Shown piece by piece: positions 1 to 8,617 of a DNA stretch of 10,620 bases; within the stretch, counting starts at the first letter, position 1; each line of letters opens with the position of its first letter. The translations under genes were made by a program, and so were the position numbers. The notes beneath the pieces were generated by a model. That model was not told the origin of the DNA. It was given only the letters and a program-made list of their open reading frames with translations, and ran no database searches. Source of the DNA: Irineochytrium annulatum. Lineage: Eukaryota > Chytridiomycota > Chytridiomycetes > Chytridiales > Chytridiaceae. Location of the stretch: contig JADGJL010001051.1 of the NCBI GenBank assembly GCA_027600665.1, forward strand, positions 1-10,620. Reading direction: 5' to 3'.

Positions 1-2347
1 TCCCATCGCCCCCTGATGTCGGCACATCTGCCGACACCCCCATCCCCACAAGCCCCTCCCTCGCCTGCGGCACAACCGTCCACGCGACCCGTCCCGAACC
101 GGCCCGAATCGGCTCTACATAGCAATAAGTGACGCTCGACCCCGTCGGCGACGTCGGTGCGACATCGCCTCTCCGCGCCTGCGCAGAGAGCGTCACGTAC
201 CCCGTTCGCGGGTTATGGTTCAAAAACCTCCTGCCCGCAAATCCGGCTGGCACGGGCATCCAAAGGGGCGTCTGCTCACGCTCCAGGGCGGCGGCGCGGT
301 ACAGAGTGAGGAGGTGCCGGTCCGTTAAAAGGCCCGAGGGCTCGACCTCGTCCACGAGGTCCGTAGCCGAGATGCCCGCCAGGTCTAGCGTGGCGAGCAC
401 CTTGGAGAGCGTCGGCCGTCGAGGGGAGATGGTAAGATCGCCGGCATTGCTGCGGCCGTCGACGCCACGATCGAGAATGCCGCCGCCGCCGCCAACGTTA
501 AATCCCCATCCGCCGCCGCCCTCCCCACGTTTTAACGACGCGTAGTTACCCGCGCTGTAGATGGATGCTGGCCGCCGCGGGAGGGTTCCGCCGTTAGCGC
601 CGTTCGAGATATAGGTGATGGTCGTGCTGTTGGAAAGGTAGCTCTCGCGTTTTCGTGACGAGATGTTCGACGCCGGGTATTGCGGCCTCGATCTTGGTGA
701 TGAGGGTGTTGACCTAATCTCGGCGTCGTCGGCCTCCGACTCTGGGTATGCATCGTCCTCGTACGCACCGCCGTTGCCGCCGCCATCAAACGTCGGCGAC
801 AGCGGTGACACGCCCGCGCTGCTCGGCGCCGCATTTCCCGCCGCCGTCGCATACCCATTCATAGACGACGCCATGCTCGTCTTTCTCGCGACGGACCTCC
901 CGTTCCCGTTCCTCCCCACGTCGTTCCCGGCCGTGACCTCATCGTCATTAACGTCCTCCTCGTCCATATTCCTCCCCATCATCCAGCTCCTCACCAGCCT
1001 GAACCTGCCAATAGGCGGCTCCAGCTCCCGCGGTATCGCGTTGATGACCTTGATCAAAGTCTCCAGTCTCGTCCCCAGCACCCTGCCCAGCTCCGCGCGG
1101 TGCTGCTCTCCGCCAAACAGGCGCCAGAAGGACGTTGCGGTACCAACGAGAAGGTCGTCAAGTCTGTACGCGTCCGCCGCCATCCACATCTCCCGGCACG
1201 TCTCGCGCGGGTCCTCGGAATGTGAAAGGCTGAGCCCTTGCCCATGATGATGCCCATAACCCGCGTACGACACCCCCGAGCTCACGCCGGCCTGCGACGC
1301 GAATCGGTGGAACATGGCGACGAAGCTGTCCCGGTACGCGGGCGATCGCTCCTGCACGCCTAGGTAGTCCGTGACGCGGAAGCACTCAAGGACGAGGCGC
1401 CAGTCGGTCGAGGTCGGGGACGTGGCCTCGTCCTCCTCCTCGGCGGTGTAGAGAAATCGGCGGACGATCCGAAAGGCGTCCGGGTCCAGGACGGTGAGGT
1501 CAACAATCGGGGGGTTGGTGGGGTCGAGGGAAAGGTTGGAGGGAGGTTGGGAGAAGAGGCGGCGGAAGTAGTCGCTCCGGGCTTGGAGCATAATTCTATA
1601 GGAAAACGCTTGTAAGGACCAGAGGTACCGCGACGAAGAACAACGCAAGTGGCATAGTACGGTCTACAGGAAGGATGCAAACAGCACGTCGCGTTTAGGC
1701 ACCGGGTGCTTGCGCGCTGAATATCCCACACTCCAACTACTACTTGCAACACCGATTGCAGACCCTTCCACAGCTTGCATGCACACTCACTTGTGAGATC
1801 TGAACTCGACCTGGTCCTCTCCAACAATGACATGAACGTCCGCGCTGGCCTCATCGTTCATAAGCGCCAACAGGTCATTTCTAAGCCTGATCTGCGTCGC
1901 ATGCACGGCCGCGGCCGCCGCCCCGCTGCCGCCCCCAGGGAACGGAAACTGCTGCCCGGAAAGTCCCTGGTGGCTCGGCGGGCTCGAGAAGGACGGTAAG
2001 GGTGACGGCGTGGGCGACGGTGGCAGGGTGACGGTTCCGGCGCCACCACCAAAGATGTTTGGAAAGGACGGGAGGAACATGGATGAGCGCTTAGATGCTG
2101 ACGGGGAGGAGTTGGAGGACTTGCTTGTGCCGATCTGCTGCTGCTGCTGCTGCTGTGACAAGGACCCCATGGCACCGTTCCCGACGGCGCCAGCGACCTG
2201 AGCTGAGTTCCAGGCGAGCAGGCTGGCGCTGACGGAGTTCGAGGCGACGGAGAGGCGACGCTCTGGGGATGAGTACGGAGATGCCGCGCGAAGACCGAGT
2301 CCTTGGGAAGCTGTCATGCCCTCGAATCGTGGCGGCATGTCGTCCAT
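1..2347 (-). CDS. BTB/POZ-BACK domain protein, partial (C-terminus beyond left edge)
   Basis: Exon 1 is 2347-1791 and exon 2 is 1595-1, open to the window edge, giving about 717 residues so far. Splicing at 1790 (GTGAGT) and 1596 (TATAG) joins FRSHK to IMLQARSDYFRRLF, the hallmark centre of a BTB/POZ fold, so this 195-bp intron is well supported. Residues 1-150 are low complexity (a run of seven Gln from a CTG tract at 2135-2155, Ser/Pro/Gly-rich stretches). BTB covers about 155-260. A BACK-like helical region follows (about 260-390, with MWMAADAYRLDDLL and RLVRSWMMGRN). A Gly/Asn/Ser-rich stretch (about 395-570) then precedes a block with DLVDEVEPSGLL (about 580-620), which resembles the end of BACK in BTBD9-type proteins. 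The start is the first ATG after an in-frame stop (TGA, complement of 2360-2362) and has G at -3 and +4. Such proteins often act as Cullin-3 adaptors or protein scaffolds; the actual partner cannot be told here. Confidence 0.88.
1596..1790 (-). other. Intron of the BTB gene
   Basis: The donor is GTGAGT (1790-1785) and the acceptor is TATAG (ending 1596). It is a phase-2 intron that splits the Lys codon of FRSHK. At 195 bp it is three to four times longer than most introns of the neighbouring gene. The precise gap-free match of the joined protein to the BTB consensus supports both borders. Confidence 0.85.
2135..2155. repeat. (CTG)7 microsatellite, poly-Gln in the BTB protein
   Basis: Seven uninterrupted CTG units on the plus strand are read as CAG on the minus strand, encoding seven Gln in the N-terminal low-complexity part of the BTB protein. 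A pure repeat of this kind is prone to length polymorphism. Confidence 0.9.
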
Positions 2348-2965
2348 TTCTGGGCGGAGTCACCACACCGCTTGTAAAACTTCACTTCCACGTCCGGCAC
2401 CTGGCTAATGCAGGGTTCGGGGTTGAATCGGGTGATCCTCTCCACGGCAATAAACGCGCTGGCTGACGCTCCTCGACGATCGTGGATGTTGCTGGGGACG
2501 CCCGTCAGGTTAGGTCGCCGGTGACGCGTATATTCCGTGGTCGGCAGATGTATGGCGCAACAGCCCAACGACGGTCGGCTGAGGACGGTGGGCTCGCAAT
2601 GTCTCGGTCTTGCTGTGGTCGCGAGGGACGCAGCAATTGGTGGTGTGCAGTGGAAGGCCGCAAAAACGAGACAGGGCATGATATCGAGCGGCTTCAACTC
2701 CCTCCGAAGTCGTTCCACGAGCGCGTGGGCGTCGCAGACCTACCCCCTCGATGGCGGTGCTGTCGCGCGTACAGTGAATGCGGGGACTCCAAACATTGGC
2801 ACTGCAACTGCCAACTCCTGCACATGTCTGGAGGAAACAGGGCACTTCCTTTTATTAACACATCCGGTTGTGTACAGCATCCAGCAAGTTACAGTCAACC
2901 AGTCGGGATATCATCAGGAATTAAAGAATAAACCACTTCGTATGGTATCGCTTCTTTAAAATAAC
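2348..2965. other. Intergenic region: 3' end of Med15-like gene, 5' region of BTB gene
   Basis: This 618-bp stretch separates two minus-strand genes. Near its right side it holds the likely polyadenylation signal of the Med15-like gene; the rest should contain the promoter and 5' UTR of the BTB gene. Open frames exist on both strands (for example plus 2552-2959), but they overlap one another, show no recognisable domain and lack the strong C/G wobble bias of the flanking exons. I do not call them genes. Confidence 0.6.
2851..2856 (-). terminator. Polyadenylation signal AATAAA of the Med15-like gene
   Basis: TTTATT on the plus strand gives AATAAA on the minus strand, 110 bp after the stop codon of the Med15-like gene. 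It is the first canonical hexamer downstream on that strand. Confidence 0.6.
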
Positions 2966-5900
2966 TTAAGCGAGCAGCTTCACCATCGCCATCTGCAAGG
3001 TGGGGGTCCAATCATCCAGCACGGCCCTCTCATACGCGCCAACCGCCGACCCCTCGGACACGACGAGCACGCCAGCGACCGTGAACACCCCGTCGCCCGC
3101 CGCGTCCGCCAGATCAACGACGGCCCTAAACCCATCGTCCCTTTCGAGCGAAACTACCCTCCGCCGACCCTCGGAACGGACAACCCTCGCGTCGACATTA
3201 AACTCATCCTGCAGGCCAGTGAGTTCGGCCGTCAAGCGCGCGTTCGCGTCCACGCTCGCATCGGGTATGGACGCGTCCGCAGACTCCGGGTTAAAGGGGT
3301 TCTTGTAGTCATACTCGACCCAAGAGTCTATGCTCGCACGATCAGTAACATTACAATTGAAAACAAACATCCGAATGCACGTCAAGAAGATAACATCTCA
3401 CCTTCAGTTCCCATGAACCCATCGTCAACGCCAACATCCGCCTGCACCGTCTCAGTCGAGCTCCAAGCGCCAGTCGAAACACCATCATCAAACCCAAACA
3501 TGCCGTCCACGACCGAAGGCCTGGTCGCCGCTCCAGTATCCCGAACAAGACAGTCCCGCCCAAAAAACGCCTCAAGTTCCTTCCCAACTCGCGCCTTCGC
3601 GCCGCCGTCACCAATCGACCCGGCAGACCCGGGCACCTTCCCCTGCTGCTGCTGCTGTTGCATGGCCTGCTGCTGCTCCTCCAGCTTTACGGCCGGCACA
3701 TTCTTGTACGGATTCCCGGGCAAATCAATGTGGAACTTGCCGCCCGGCGACAGCTTCGGCGCGTTCGTCTGCTGCTGCTGCGACATCGCGCCAGCCATCC
3801 GTTGTTGCATCGCGTTCTGCTGCTGCTGTGCCTGCAGCTGCTGAGCCGACAGCGCGTGCGCCTGCTGCATCTGTTGCATCTGGAGCTGCGCTTGCTGACG
3901 CTGCTGCTCCGTCAGCCCCACACCGCCAGCCGCGGCCCATTGCTGCTGCTGTTGTGCAAGCTGCTGTTGCTGTTCCTTCTTCTTCTGCAGGAACGGCGTC
4001 GGGTCCACACCCGTTTTTTTCCTAAACTCCTCCGTGACCTCCCTCTCGCGCGTCGGGTTCTTGAGGATGGTCGCGTGCAGCATCTGGAGGACGGCGTCGA
4101 GCTTCGCGGGCTCGATGACGGTCGGCTGCGTCGGGACGACGTTAGCCGTCAAGTTTGGGGTGCGGTTGTTTGCCGCCGCCATCGGCGCCGCCGCGTTCTG
4201 CTGCACGGTAGGCGAAGCCTTCCCCCTCCCTCGGCCGCGGCCCGCGGGCGGCTTACCACTCGTTGCCGCGTTCGACGAAAGGGCGGCCGCCCCAGTCGTA
4301 AGAGGCGCTGCCGCGGCGGCGGCGTTCTTGCTAAAGTTTGAGGGCGCCGATGAGGGCGGCGAGGCCTGTGACATGGGCATCGCATTTGGTGAAGGTGAGC
4401 TGTCGACGTTAATAACCTCCATCGACGCCAGCTGCTGATTCTGCATACGCTCCTGGTACTTCTTCTGTATCTCGGACGCGTGCGCGAACATCTTGACGAG
4501 GTGGTCGCGGATCTGCATCAGTGTGTTGGGCGGGATGAGGTAGACCTTCGGGTTTTGCTCCAAGCCGTCATACTGCTTCTTCAACAAATCTCGCTGTACA
4601 CAAAACGTCAACGAAAATACTAACACTACGGAAACGATGGGGCACGAACCATGTGATTGATCTTTTGAATCTTGTCGTCCTCCTTTTTCTCCCCATACTG
4701 TGTGAGCGCCTGCACCAGGGCCTGGATATTGTCGAAGACGTGCCGCATCTCCGTCATCAGCATGACGATTTGACTCTTTTGATCCTCAGACGGCGTGAAC
4801 TGGGGATTGCTGGGAGGGGCAGAAGCTATAATCGACAAAAAAGAAAAGAAATACACTCAGAAACGTCCCAATCAAAACGCGATGTGTACAAACCCGCCGG
4901 TGCCGCCCCGAATCCAGTCGCTGGCGGTGTGCCCGCATTCGCGGCCTGCTGCTGCTGAATCAGCCGTTGCGCCTGGAGGTTCAGCTGCTGATATTGACTC
5001 AAGCTCGGGCTGGCAGACGACGCACCCATACCTAAAGCGAAAGAATCGGTTTAAAGACCACAGTCAACGGCGCCAAAGTAGAAACCCCACGTTGCTGCTG
5101 AGATATCTTCGTGAGCTCGGCGTTGATCAAAGCCACCGCGTTCGGGGTGAGCCTCTCCTGCGGAAGATTAAGCTTCTGCGCAATCACCTCGGGCCCCAGG
5201 TCGGTCTGCCCGCCCGCCCTGGCGAAAAGGAGCTGCGCCAGCTTCTGGTACTGTTGTTGTTGCTGCTGTTGTTGCTGTTGCTGCTGCGCTTGTTGGGCCT
5301 GCTGAGCTTGTTGAGCTTGCTGAGCCTGGGCTAGTCGAAGTTGCTTGATGACGGAATTATAAGAACGATGATGCAATGGTAACAAGTCAAACGACATACC
5401 TGCGCCGCCTGAAGCTGCTGAAACTGATGCGTCTGCTGGGCCTGTTGCGCCTGCGCCTGCTGCAGCGCCAGAGCCTGTTGCTGCGCCTGTTGCTGCTGCG
5501 CCTGCTGCTGTTGCGCGAGCTGTTGCTGGGCCTGCAGATTCTGCAGATGGTTCTGCTGTTGCTGTTGCTGTTGTTGCTGTTGCCCGAGGATCGAGTTCAG
5601 CGACGTATTGTTGACAGTCTGCTGCTGCAGGCTCTGCATCAGGGCCTGATATTGCTGCTCGGTGATCAGCGGTTGGCCCTTTTGCGCGCGCTGCATGTTC
5701 AGATTCGCGAGGTGTTGGGCGCTCGCGCCCGTGACGGCGGACGGGGCCGCCGGCTGTTGCTGAATCTTTAAAACAACGGTAAGTGATAACCCGTCATGCC
5801 CGACGCCCAAAATGCATGCCTACATTGTTCTGCGTCAAAAACGGAGACGCCGACGACTGTTGGGCCAACAGAGCAGCGCTTTGCGCGTTCTGCTGGCTAG

Positions 5901-6527
5901 CCTTCTGCTTGATCTGGTTGATTTTCTGCTGACATTGACTCATATAATCCGCCTAAGGGATCAAACAGTTAGAAATACCATCCACGCTCGTCACCACATC
6001 TTGCCTTTCGGCTCCCAAAGTTTTGAAAGATCGGTGCCTCGAGCCTCTGCGCCGTCGCCTGAACGTCCGCGTCCGGCGTCCCCGAGGCCATTAGCTTTAT
6101 GCCGTCGAAACTGTGTAGCACTTTTGTAAGCGCACAGCCGAAAGCAACAATATAGCACTTACAAAGCCTTAATAACGAGCTGCCTGTCGGTCTCCGAAAC
6201 TTGCGTGTTACCCGTAAACATGTTGTTAGCGAACTGCTGCTGTTGTGGCTGTTGTTGTTGCTGTTGCTGTAATTGTTGCTGTTGTTGCTGCTGTTGGAGC
6301 ATCAGCTGCGCCATTAGCTGCTGGGGCCTCTGTTGTTGTTGCTGCTGCTGAAGCAACTGCTGCTGCAAAAGCTGCTGCTGTTGGTGTTGCTGTTGTTGTT
6401 GTTGCTGTTGCTGTTGCTGCTGGTGTTGTTGCTGAAGCTGGAGGAGAACGACGTTCGCCATTGCCGGATTTGACTTCATCAGCTCCTGAAGGAGGTTCAT
6501 GTTTAACTGGCCATTCTGGTTGTTCAT
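2966..6527 (-). CDS. Mediator tail subunit Med15/Gal11-like, polyQ-rich with KIX-like segment
   Basis: Nine exons restore one frame: 6527-6163, 6110-6005, 5952-5824, 5765-5400, 5343-5091, 5031-4894, 4825-4650, 4593-3402, 3327-2966; 3087 nt, about 1028 residues. The N-terminus is Gln-rich (about 30-100). A KIX-like segment follows (about 110-180; TDRQLVIKAFFDGIKLM, then ADYMSQCQQKINQIKQKA), recalling the activator-binding domain of fungal Gal11/Med15. Further polyQ blocks lie at about 255-370. A helical region (about 455-560; QIVMLMTEMRHVFDNIQALV) precedes a Gln-rich part (about 690-830) and a conserved-looking C-terminus with DSWVEYDYKNPFNP and a final hydrophobic stretch ending MVKLLA. Med15 links transcription activators to Mediator and RNA polymerase II in the nucleus. 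The start follows an in-frame TAA at 6557-6555. The family call rests on KIX pattern plus architecture, not on a database match; another polyQ coactivator remains possible. Confidence 0.72.
3640..3990. repeat. Internal polyQ region of the Med15-like gene
   Basis: Repeated CTG/TTG triplets on the plus strand encode Gln-rich runs with Ala, Met and Leu on the minus strand, within exon 8 of the Med15-like gene. The antisense frames appear as poly-Leu, poly-Cys or poly-Ala and are artefacts of the repeat. Confidence 0.8.
5240..5580. repeat. CAG/CAA and Gln-Gln-Ala repeats in the Med15-like gene
   Basis: Two Gln-rich blocks flank an intron: a QQA-type repeat followed by about twelve Gln (around 5250-5325), and a QQA/QAQ block with eight or more Gln (around 5410-5580). 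Copies of GCC/GCT CAG CAG units alternate, which also supplies several candidate AG acceptors for the intron between them. Confidence 0.8.
5953..6004 (-). other. GC-AG intron in the Med15-like gene
   Basis: The exon ends CGAAAG and the intron begins GCAAGA, a GC donor with otherwise strong consensus. It contains TTTCTAACTG as branch site and ends CCCTTAG. Length is 52 bp, phase 0. No GT in the surrounding sequence gives the phase needed to continue into ADYMSQCQQ, and reading through meets a stop soon after. Confidence 0.75.
6111..6162 (-). other. Intron 1 of the Med15-like coding region
   Basis: The donor is GTAAGT, the acceptor CTACACAG, and the length 52 bp. Joining produces IKAFFDGIKLM within the KIX-like helix. 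The other GT-AG introns are 5766-5823, 5344-5399 (or 5326-5399), 5032-5090, 4826-4893, 4594-4649 and 3328-3401; all keep the frame. Confidence 0.8.
6234..6440. repeat. CAG/CAA-type repeat, N-terminal polyQ of the Med15-like gene
   Basis: Dense CTG/TTG triplets on the plus strand are read as mixed CAG and CAA on the minus strand, encoding long Gln runs with occasional His, Leu and Met. The CAA interruptions should make it more stable than a pure CAG tract. Confidence 0.9.
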
Positions 6528-6558
6528 GTTGGCGATAGACAAATATATGGTCAATTAT

Positions 6559-6658
6559 CTACGAACAAAAAGATTTGTCAGTTAAACGTATGATGAACAC
6601 GATGAAGGGCGTGGGCAAAGCGAGAGACGCGGGTGAGAGCCATCCCGAGCATCCTCAC
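6559..6658 (-). other. Probable 5'-UTR intron of the Med15-like gene
   Basis: GTGAGG at 6658-6653 and a strong acceptor at 6559 (pyrimidine-rich TTTTTGTTCGTAG, with TTTAACTGAC as candidate branch site) define a 100-bp intron 31 bp before the start codon. The exon behind it has an in-frame TAA, so it must be untranslated. Splicing would create a four-codon upstream ORF (ATG CTG A / AT AAT TGA). Confidence 0.5.
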
Positions 6659-7480
6659 TCAGCATCCGCTTCGTTCCGACTGCGCAGGGCTCGAAGTCGC
6701 CGGTCGCGTCCGTGAAAAGAGCGGGCAGAGTCCGGCCAGGCTGTTCCCGACAAGCCCTCGCGCGTGTTGATCGAGGCCTGCACAGCGCTGACTGCACGAC
6801 AGTACCATTCGGCCTCCAACTAGCACCGGCATGCGCTAAAGGGGCTCCGACCTCGACTTGGGTCGCGGCGTTCTGCCAAGCCCGCACCGTTGCCCGTGCA
6901 CAATCGGGCGGCACAATCTGATCTCCAGCTCGTCCCTCCAGCCATCCGCTCAGCTGCCGCGTCCGGGTCGTCGTTCGTCGCTGGCTCACCTGATGGAGGC
7001 CTGATGTCTAATAACTTTGACGAACTTCCTGGCCATGATGGCATGTGGGAGCCGTCCTTAAACGAGATAATTGACTCCCATCCGCGCAGCGGGCCAGCGG
7101 CTATTTCAAAGGACGTTAACGCATTGACCGATATAACGGCTTTTCGATTTTTCTGTATGTCTTCATCAAATGACGGACGCACATTTGAAGACGGCACTGC
7201 GCCGATGTCGGTAGCGCCGCTGTAAGTATCGTCGGGTGCCGGGCCACGTTCAAATTGCCGAATGCAGATCTCGATTCTGCTGCTGATCTAGGCTCCTCCA
7301 GTCGCAGGGCCATGAGATAATATCCATCGCCAAAAGCTCAGCGGAGAAATGAGTTTCCGGTGTATTAATGGATGTGGACCGGCTTTCGCATCACAAAGGC
7401 CTTTACAAACGCATTGAGCAATCCGGCGGCTGCATCTTAACTCCTCTTCACCATCTGAACACACTATAAGCGTATAACGG
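6659..7480. other. Intergenic region upstream of the Med15-like gene
   Basis: No convincing gene is seen. The part nearest the Med15-like gene should hold its 5' UTR exon and promoter. A plus-strand frame from ATG 7004 (73 codons, ending 7224) is followed at its stop by CTGTAAGT, a good splice donor, with candidate acceptors near 7290. An overlapping minus-strand frame (6820-7197) is also open. Neither has a recognisable domain, so both are left as possibilities only. Confidence 0.5.
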
Positions 7481-7492
7481 GTATAAGATGAA

Positions 7493-7498
7493 TTTATT
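7493..7498 (-). terminator. Polyadenylation signal downstream of the first minus-strand peptide gene
   Basis: TTTATT on the plus strand (AATAAA on the minus strand) lies just beyond the tandem repeat, 223 bp after the stop of the small gene at 7858. A transcript using it would include the broken extra copy of the core. Confidence 0.5.
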
Positions 7499-7510
7499 TA
7501 TGAGTTGTGA

Positions 7511-7780
7511 GTTGTTTAACTTCCAGGCGTGCTGCAGCTCGGTCTTCGTCGCTTGCACGTTCTTTCGACGCAAGTTCTTGGCGGACTCAGATGATGCTGG
7601 CGTGACCGCCGACAGCGCTAATAAAGACGGTGCTCGCTTGACGTGTTGTTTAACTTCCAGGCGTGCTGCAGCTCGGTCTTCGTCGCTTGCACGTTCTTTC
7701 GACGCAGGTTCTTGGCGGACTTAGATGATGTTGGCGTGACCGCCGACGGCGCTCAGAAGGACGGGTGCTCGCTTGACGTG
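7511..7780. repeat. Tandem direct repeat, two ~135-bp units (7511-7644 and 7645-7780)
   Basis: The two units match closely, with about seven substitutions and one single-base indel. Each unit spans the HVKR core coding end of the minus-strand peptide gene plus about 75 bp of its 3' UTR. Unit 7645-7780 belongs to the intact gene; unit 7511-7644 is the extra copy. Confidence 0.92.
7587..7645 (-). pseudogene. Truncated, frameshifted extra copy of the peptide core
   Basis: The copy starts at CAC GTC AAG CGA GCA, matching HVKRA of the intact gene, but the next Pro codon has lost one C, shifting the frame. Ignoring that loss, the remainder still parallels the VGGHA(N/S)II tail and ends with TGA in place of TAA. 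It has no start codon or leader of its own and sits in the 3' UTR of the intact gene. Confidence 0.75.
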
Positions 7781-7858
7781 CGCGGGCTTCTTGATCGCGG
7801 CCTGGGAGGGTGAGGCGGCGGCGATCGCGGAGACAGTGGTTTGGGTTGAGGCGGGCAT
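7721..7858 (-). CDS. Small peptide-precursor-like protein, 45 aa (pair 1, minus member)
   Basis: This 45-residue protein has a variable Ser/Thr/Ala-rich N-terminus beginning MPASTQ, then KKPAHVKR (residues 23-30) followed by APVLLSAVGGHANII to the stop. I do not recognise the family. Three paralogues in this window (8255 plus, 9173 minus, 9535 plus) share MPA at the start and the PAH[VI]KRAPV core, which supports a real gene despite its size. The Lys-Arg before APV looks like a Kex2-type processing site, so a 15-residue product is conceivable. However, no hydrophobic signal peptide is visible and no C-terminal CAAX motif is present, so secretion is unproven. The start has A at -3 and a GATAAAAGG box about 115 bp upstream. 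It is divergent from the gene at 8255. Confidence 0.75.
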   Translation of the reverse strand: MPASTQTTVSAIAAASPSQAAIKKPAHVKRAPVLLSAVGGHANII

Positions 7859-8254
7859 TTTAGTCGAGGTTGGAGGTGGGTTGTTGTTTGAAGGAAGTCA
7901 AGGTGAAGGCGTCCAAGACGAGATCTGTAGTTTCTTGATGTTGGTGGTGTTCGACGACGTCGGCAGGTCCTTTTATCGGCCTTCGTTCCGCGTGGATGCC
8001 AATGTATGTTGTGGACAGGTTGTTGAACCGCGTGGATCGTGGCCATGTCGAAGTTGTTGGCTTGAATGGCACTTCCACTCCACGTTTGCGGGCAACTGCG
8101 GTCCGTGAACAACACCCCCCTACCGCGACACCAGCCGCAGATCCCATAAAGGCGCCAGGAACTCGTCCTTGCCGACCAGCACTTCAATAGCAAACGCGCC
8201 TTCGGCCTTGAATACTCTCCCACTCCGGCTTCCTCATCAATTCTATCATCAAAA
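7859..8254. promoter_or_regulatory. Bidirectional promoter region of peptide gene pair 1
   Basis: This 396-bp region lies between two divergent start codons. TATA-like boxes point outward: GATAAAAGG on the minus strand (7977-7969) and CATAAAGG on the plus strand (8145-8152), each 110-119 bp from its ATG. The central part, GGATCGTGGCCATGTCG followed by a CTTCCAC segment, has a recognisable counterpart between the second gene pair, and the two 5' UTRs match those of the corresponding genes there. Confidence 0.6.
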
Positions 8255-8407
8255 ATGCCTGCCTCCACGACCATCTCCTCGAGCTCCAGTTCCACCGCGG
8301 CTTCCTCTGCCACCGTCACAGTTTCCGCCAGCTCACGGCCGGCTCACATCAAGCGAGCCCCCGTCATGCTCGGCGGTCCCGCGATCCCTCACGCGACAAT
8401 CCTGTAA
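8255..8407 (+). CDS. Small peptide-precursor-like protein, 50 aa (pair 1, plus member)
   Basis: This 50-residue protein begins MPASTTI and has a Ser-rich leader (six consecutive Ser at 8-13). SRPAHIKR (27-34) is followed by APVMLGGPAIPHATIL. It is closest to the gene at 9535: the core codons of RPAHIKRAPVML differ between them only at synonymous sites apart from the flanks, and both end PHATIL followed by CTGTAAAT. Compared with the two minus-strand members, the post-KR segment is one residue longer and carries Pro in place of Gly before HA. No signal peptide, membrane segment or CAAX box is seen. The start has A at -3 (AAAAATG). GTAAAT overlapping the stop could be misread as a splice donor, but no suitable acceptor at typical intron length is evident. 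The function is unknown. Confidence 0.75.
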   Translation: MPASTTISSSSSSTAASSATVTVSASSRPAHIKRAPVMLGGPAIPHATIL

Positions 8408-8605
8408 ATTGCAAGCCATCCTAAACCAACATTAAGATCACCAGGCAAGGCTTTGCGTTAAGCTCAGCGTTCAACACGCCGCGGCGCATGGCTGTAAAGT
8501 CGCAGCGCGGAGCAGGGAGCAAGAACGCAACAATGTACCCCCAGGTTCCTCCGCCCTTTGGCGGGGGCAATATTATCATTCGTAGTTTTTGTTTTCTAAA
8601 CAAAT

Positions 8606-8617
8606 AATAAATACGCC
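8606..8617 (+). terminator. Polyadenylation signal AATAAATACGCC
   Basis: This lies 199 bp after the stop of the gene at 8255. The same 12-mer occurs 236 bp after the stop of its paralogue at 9535, indicating a shared ancestral 3' end. Confidence 0.6.

Noticed and set aside
129..1385. Plus- and minus-strand frames overlapping the BTB gene exon 2
   Set aside because: They are shadows of the long BTB-BACK frame, which alone has recognisable domain sequence.
2482..2959. Overlapping plus-strand frames of 140-149 codons in the intergenic region
   Set aside because: Three competing frames, no domain, no suitable start context and no wobble bias; the region is better read as UTR and promoter.
5111..5771. 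Plus-strand open frames rich in Leu or Cys opposite the Med15-like exons
   Set aside because: They are antisense readings of CAG/CAA repeats and have no independent support; the same holds for the frames at 3413-4341 and 6245-6538.
6582..6989. Minus-strand frame as an upstream coding exon of the Med15-like gene
   Set aside because: The exon after the acceptor at 6559 has a stop (TAA) in the coding frame before the ATG, so nothing upstream can be translated into this protein through that junction.
7511..7780. CRISPR-like or satellite array
   Set aside because: There are only two adjacent units with no spacers, and each contains part of a gene; it is a simple tandem duplication.
8402..8450. 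Intron starting at GTAAAT across the stop of the plus-strand peptide genes
   Set aside because: The downstream AGs would give introns shorter than the 52 bp minimum seen here, and the minus-strand relatives stop at the equivalent place without such a donor.
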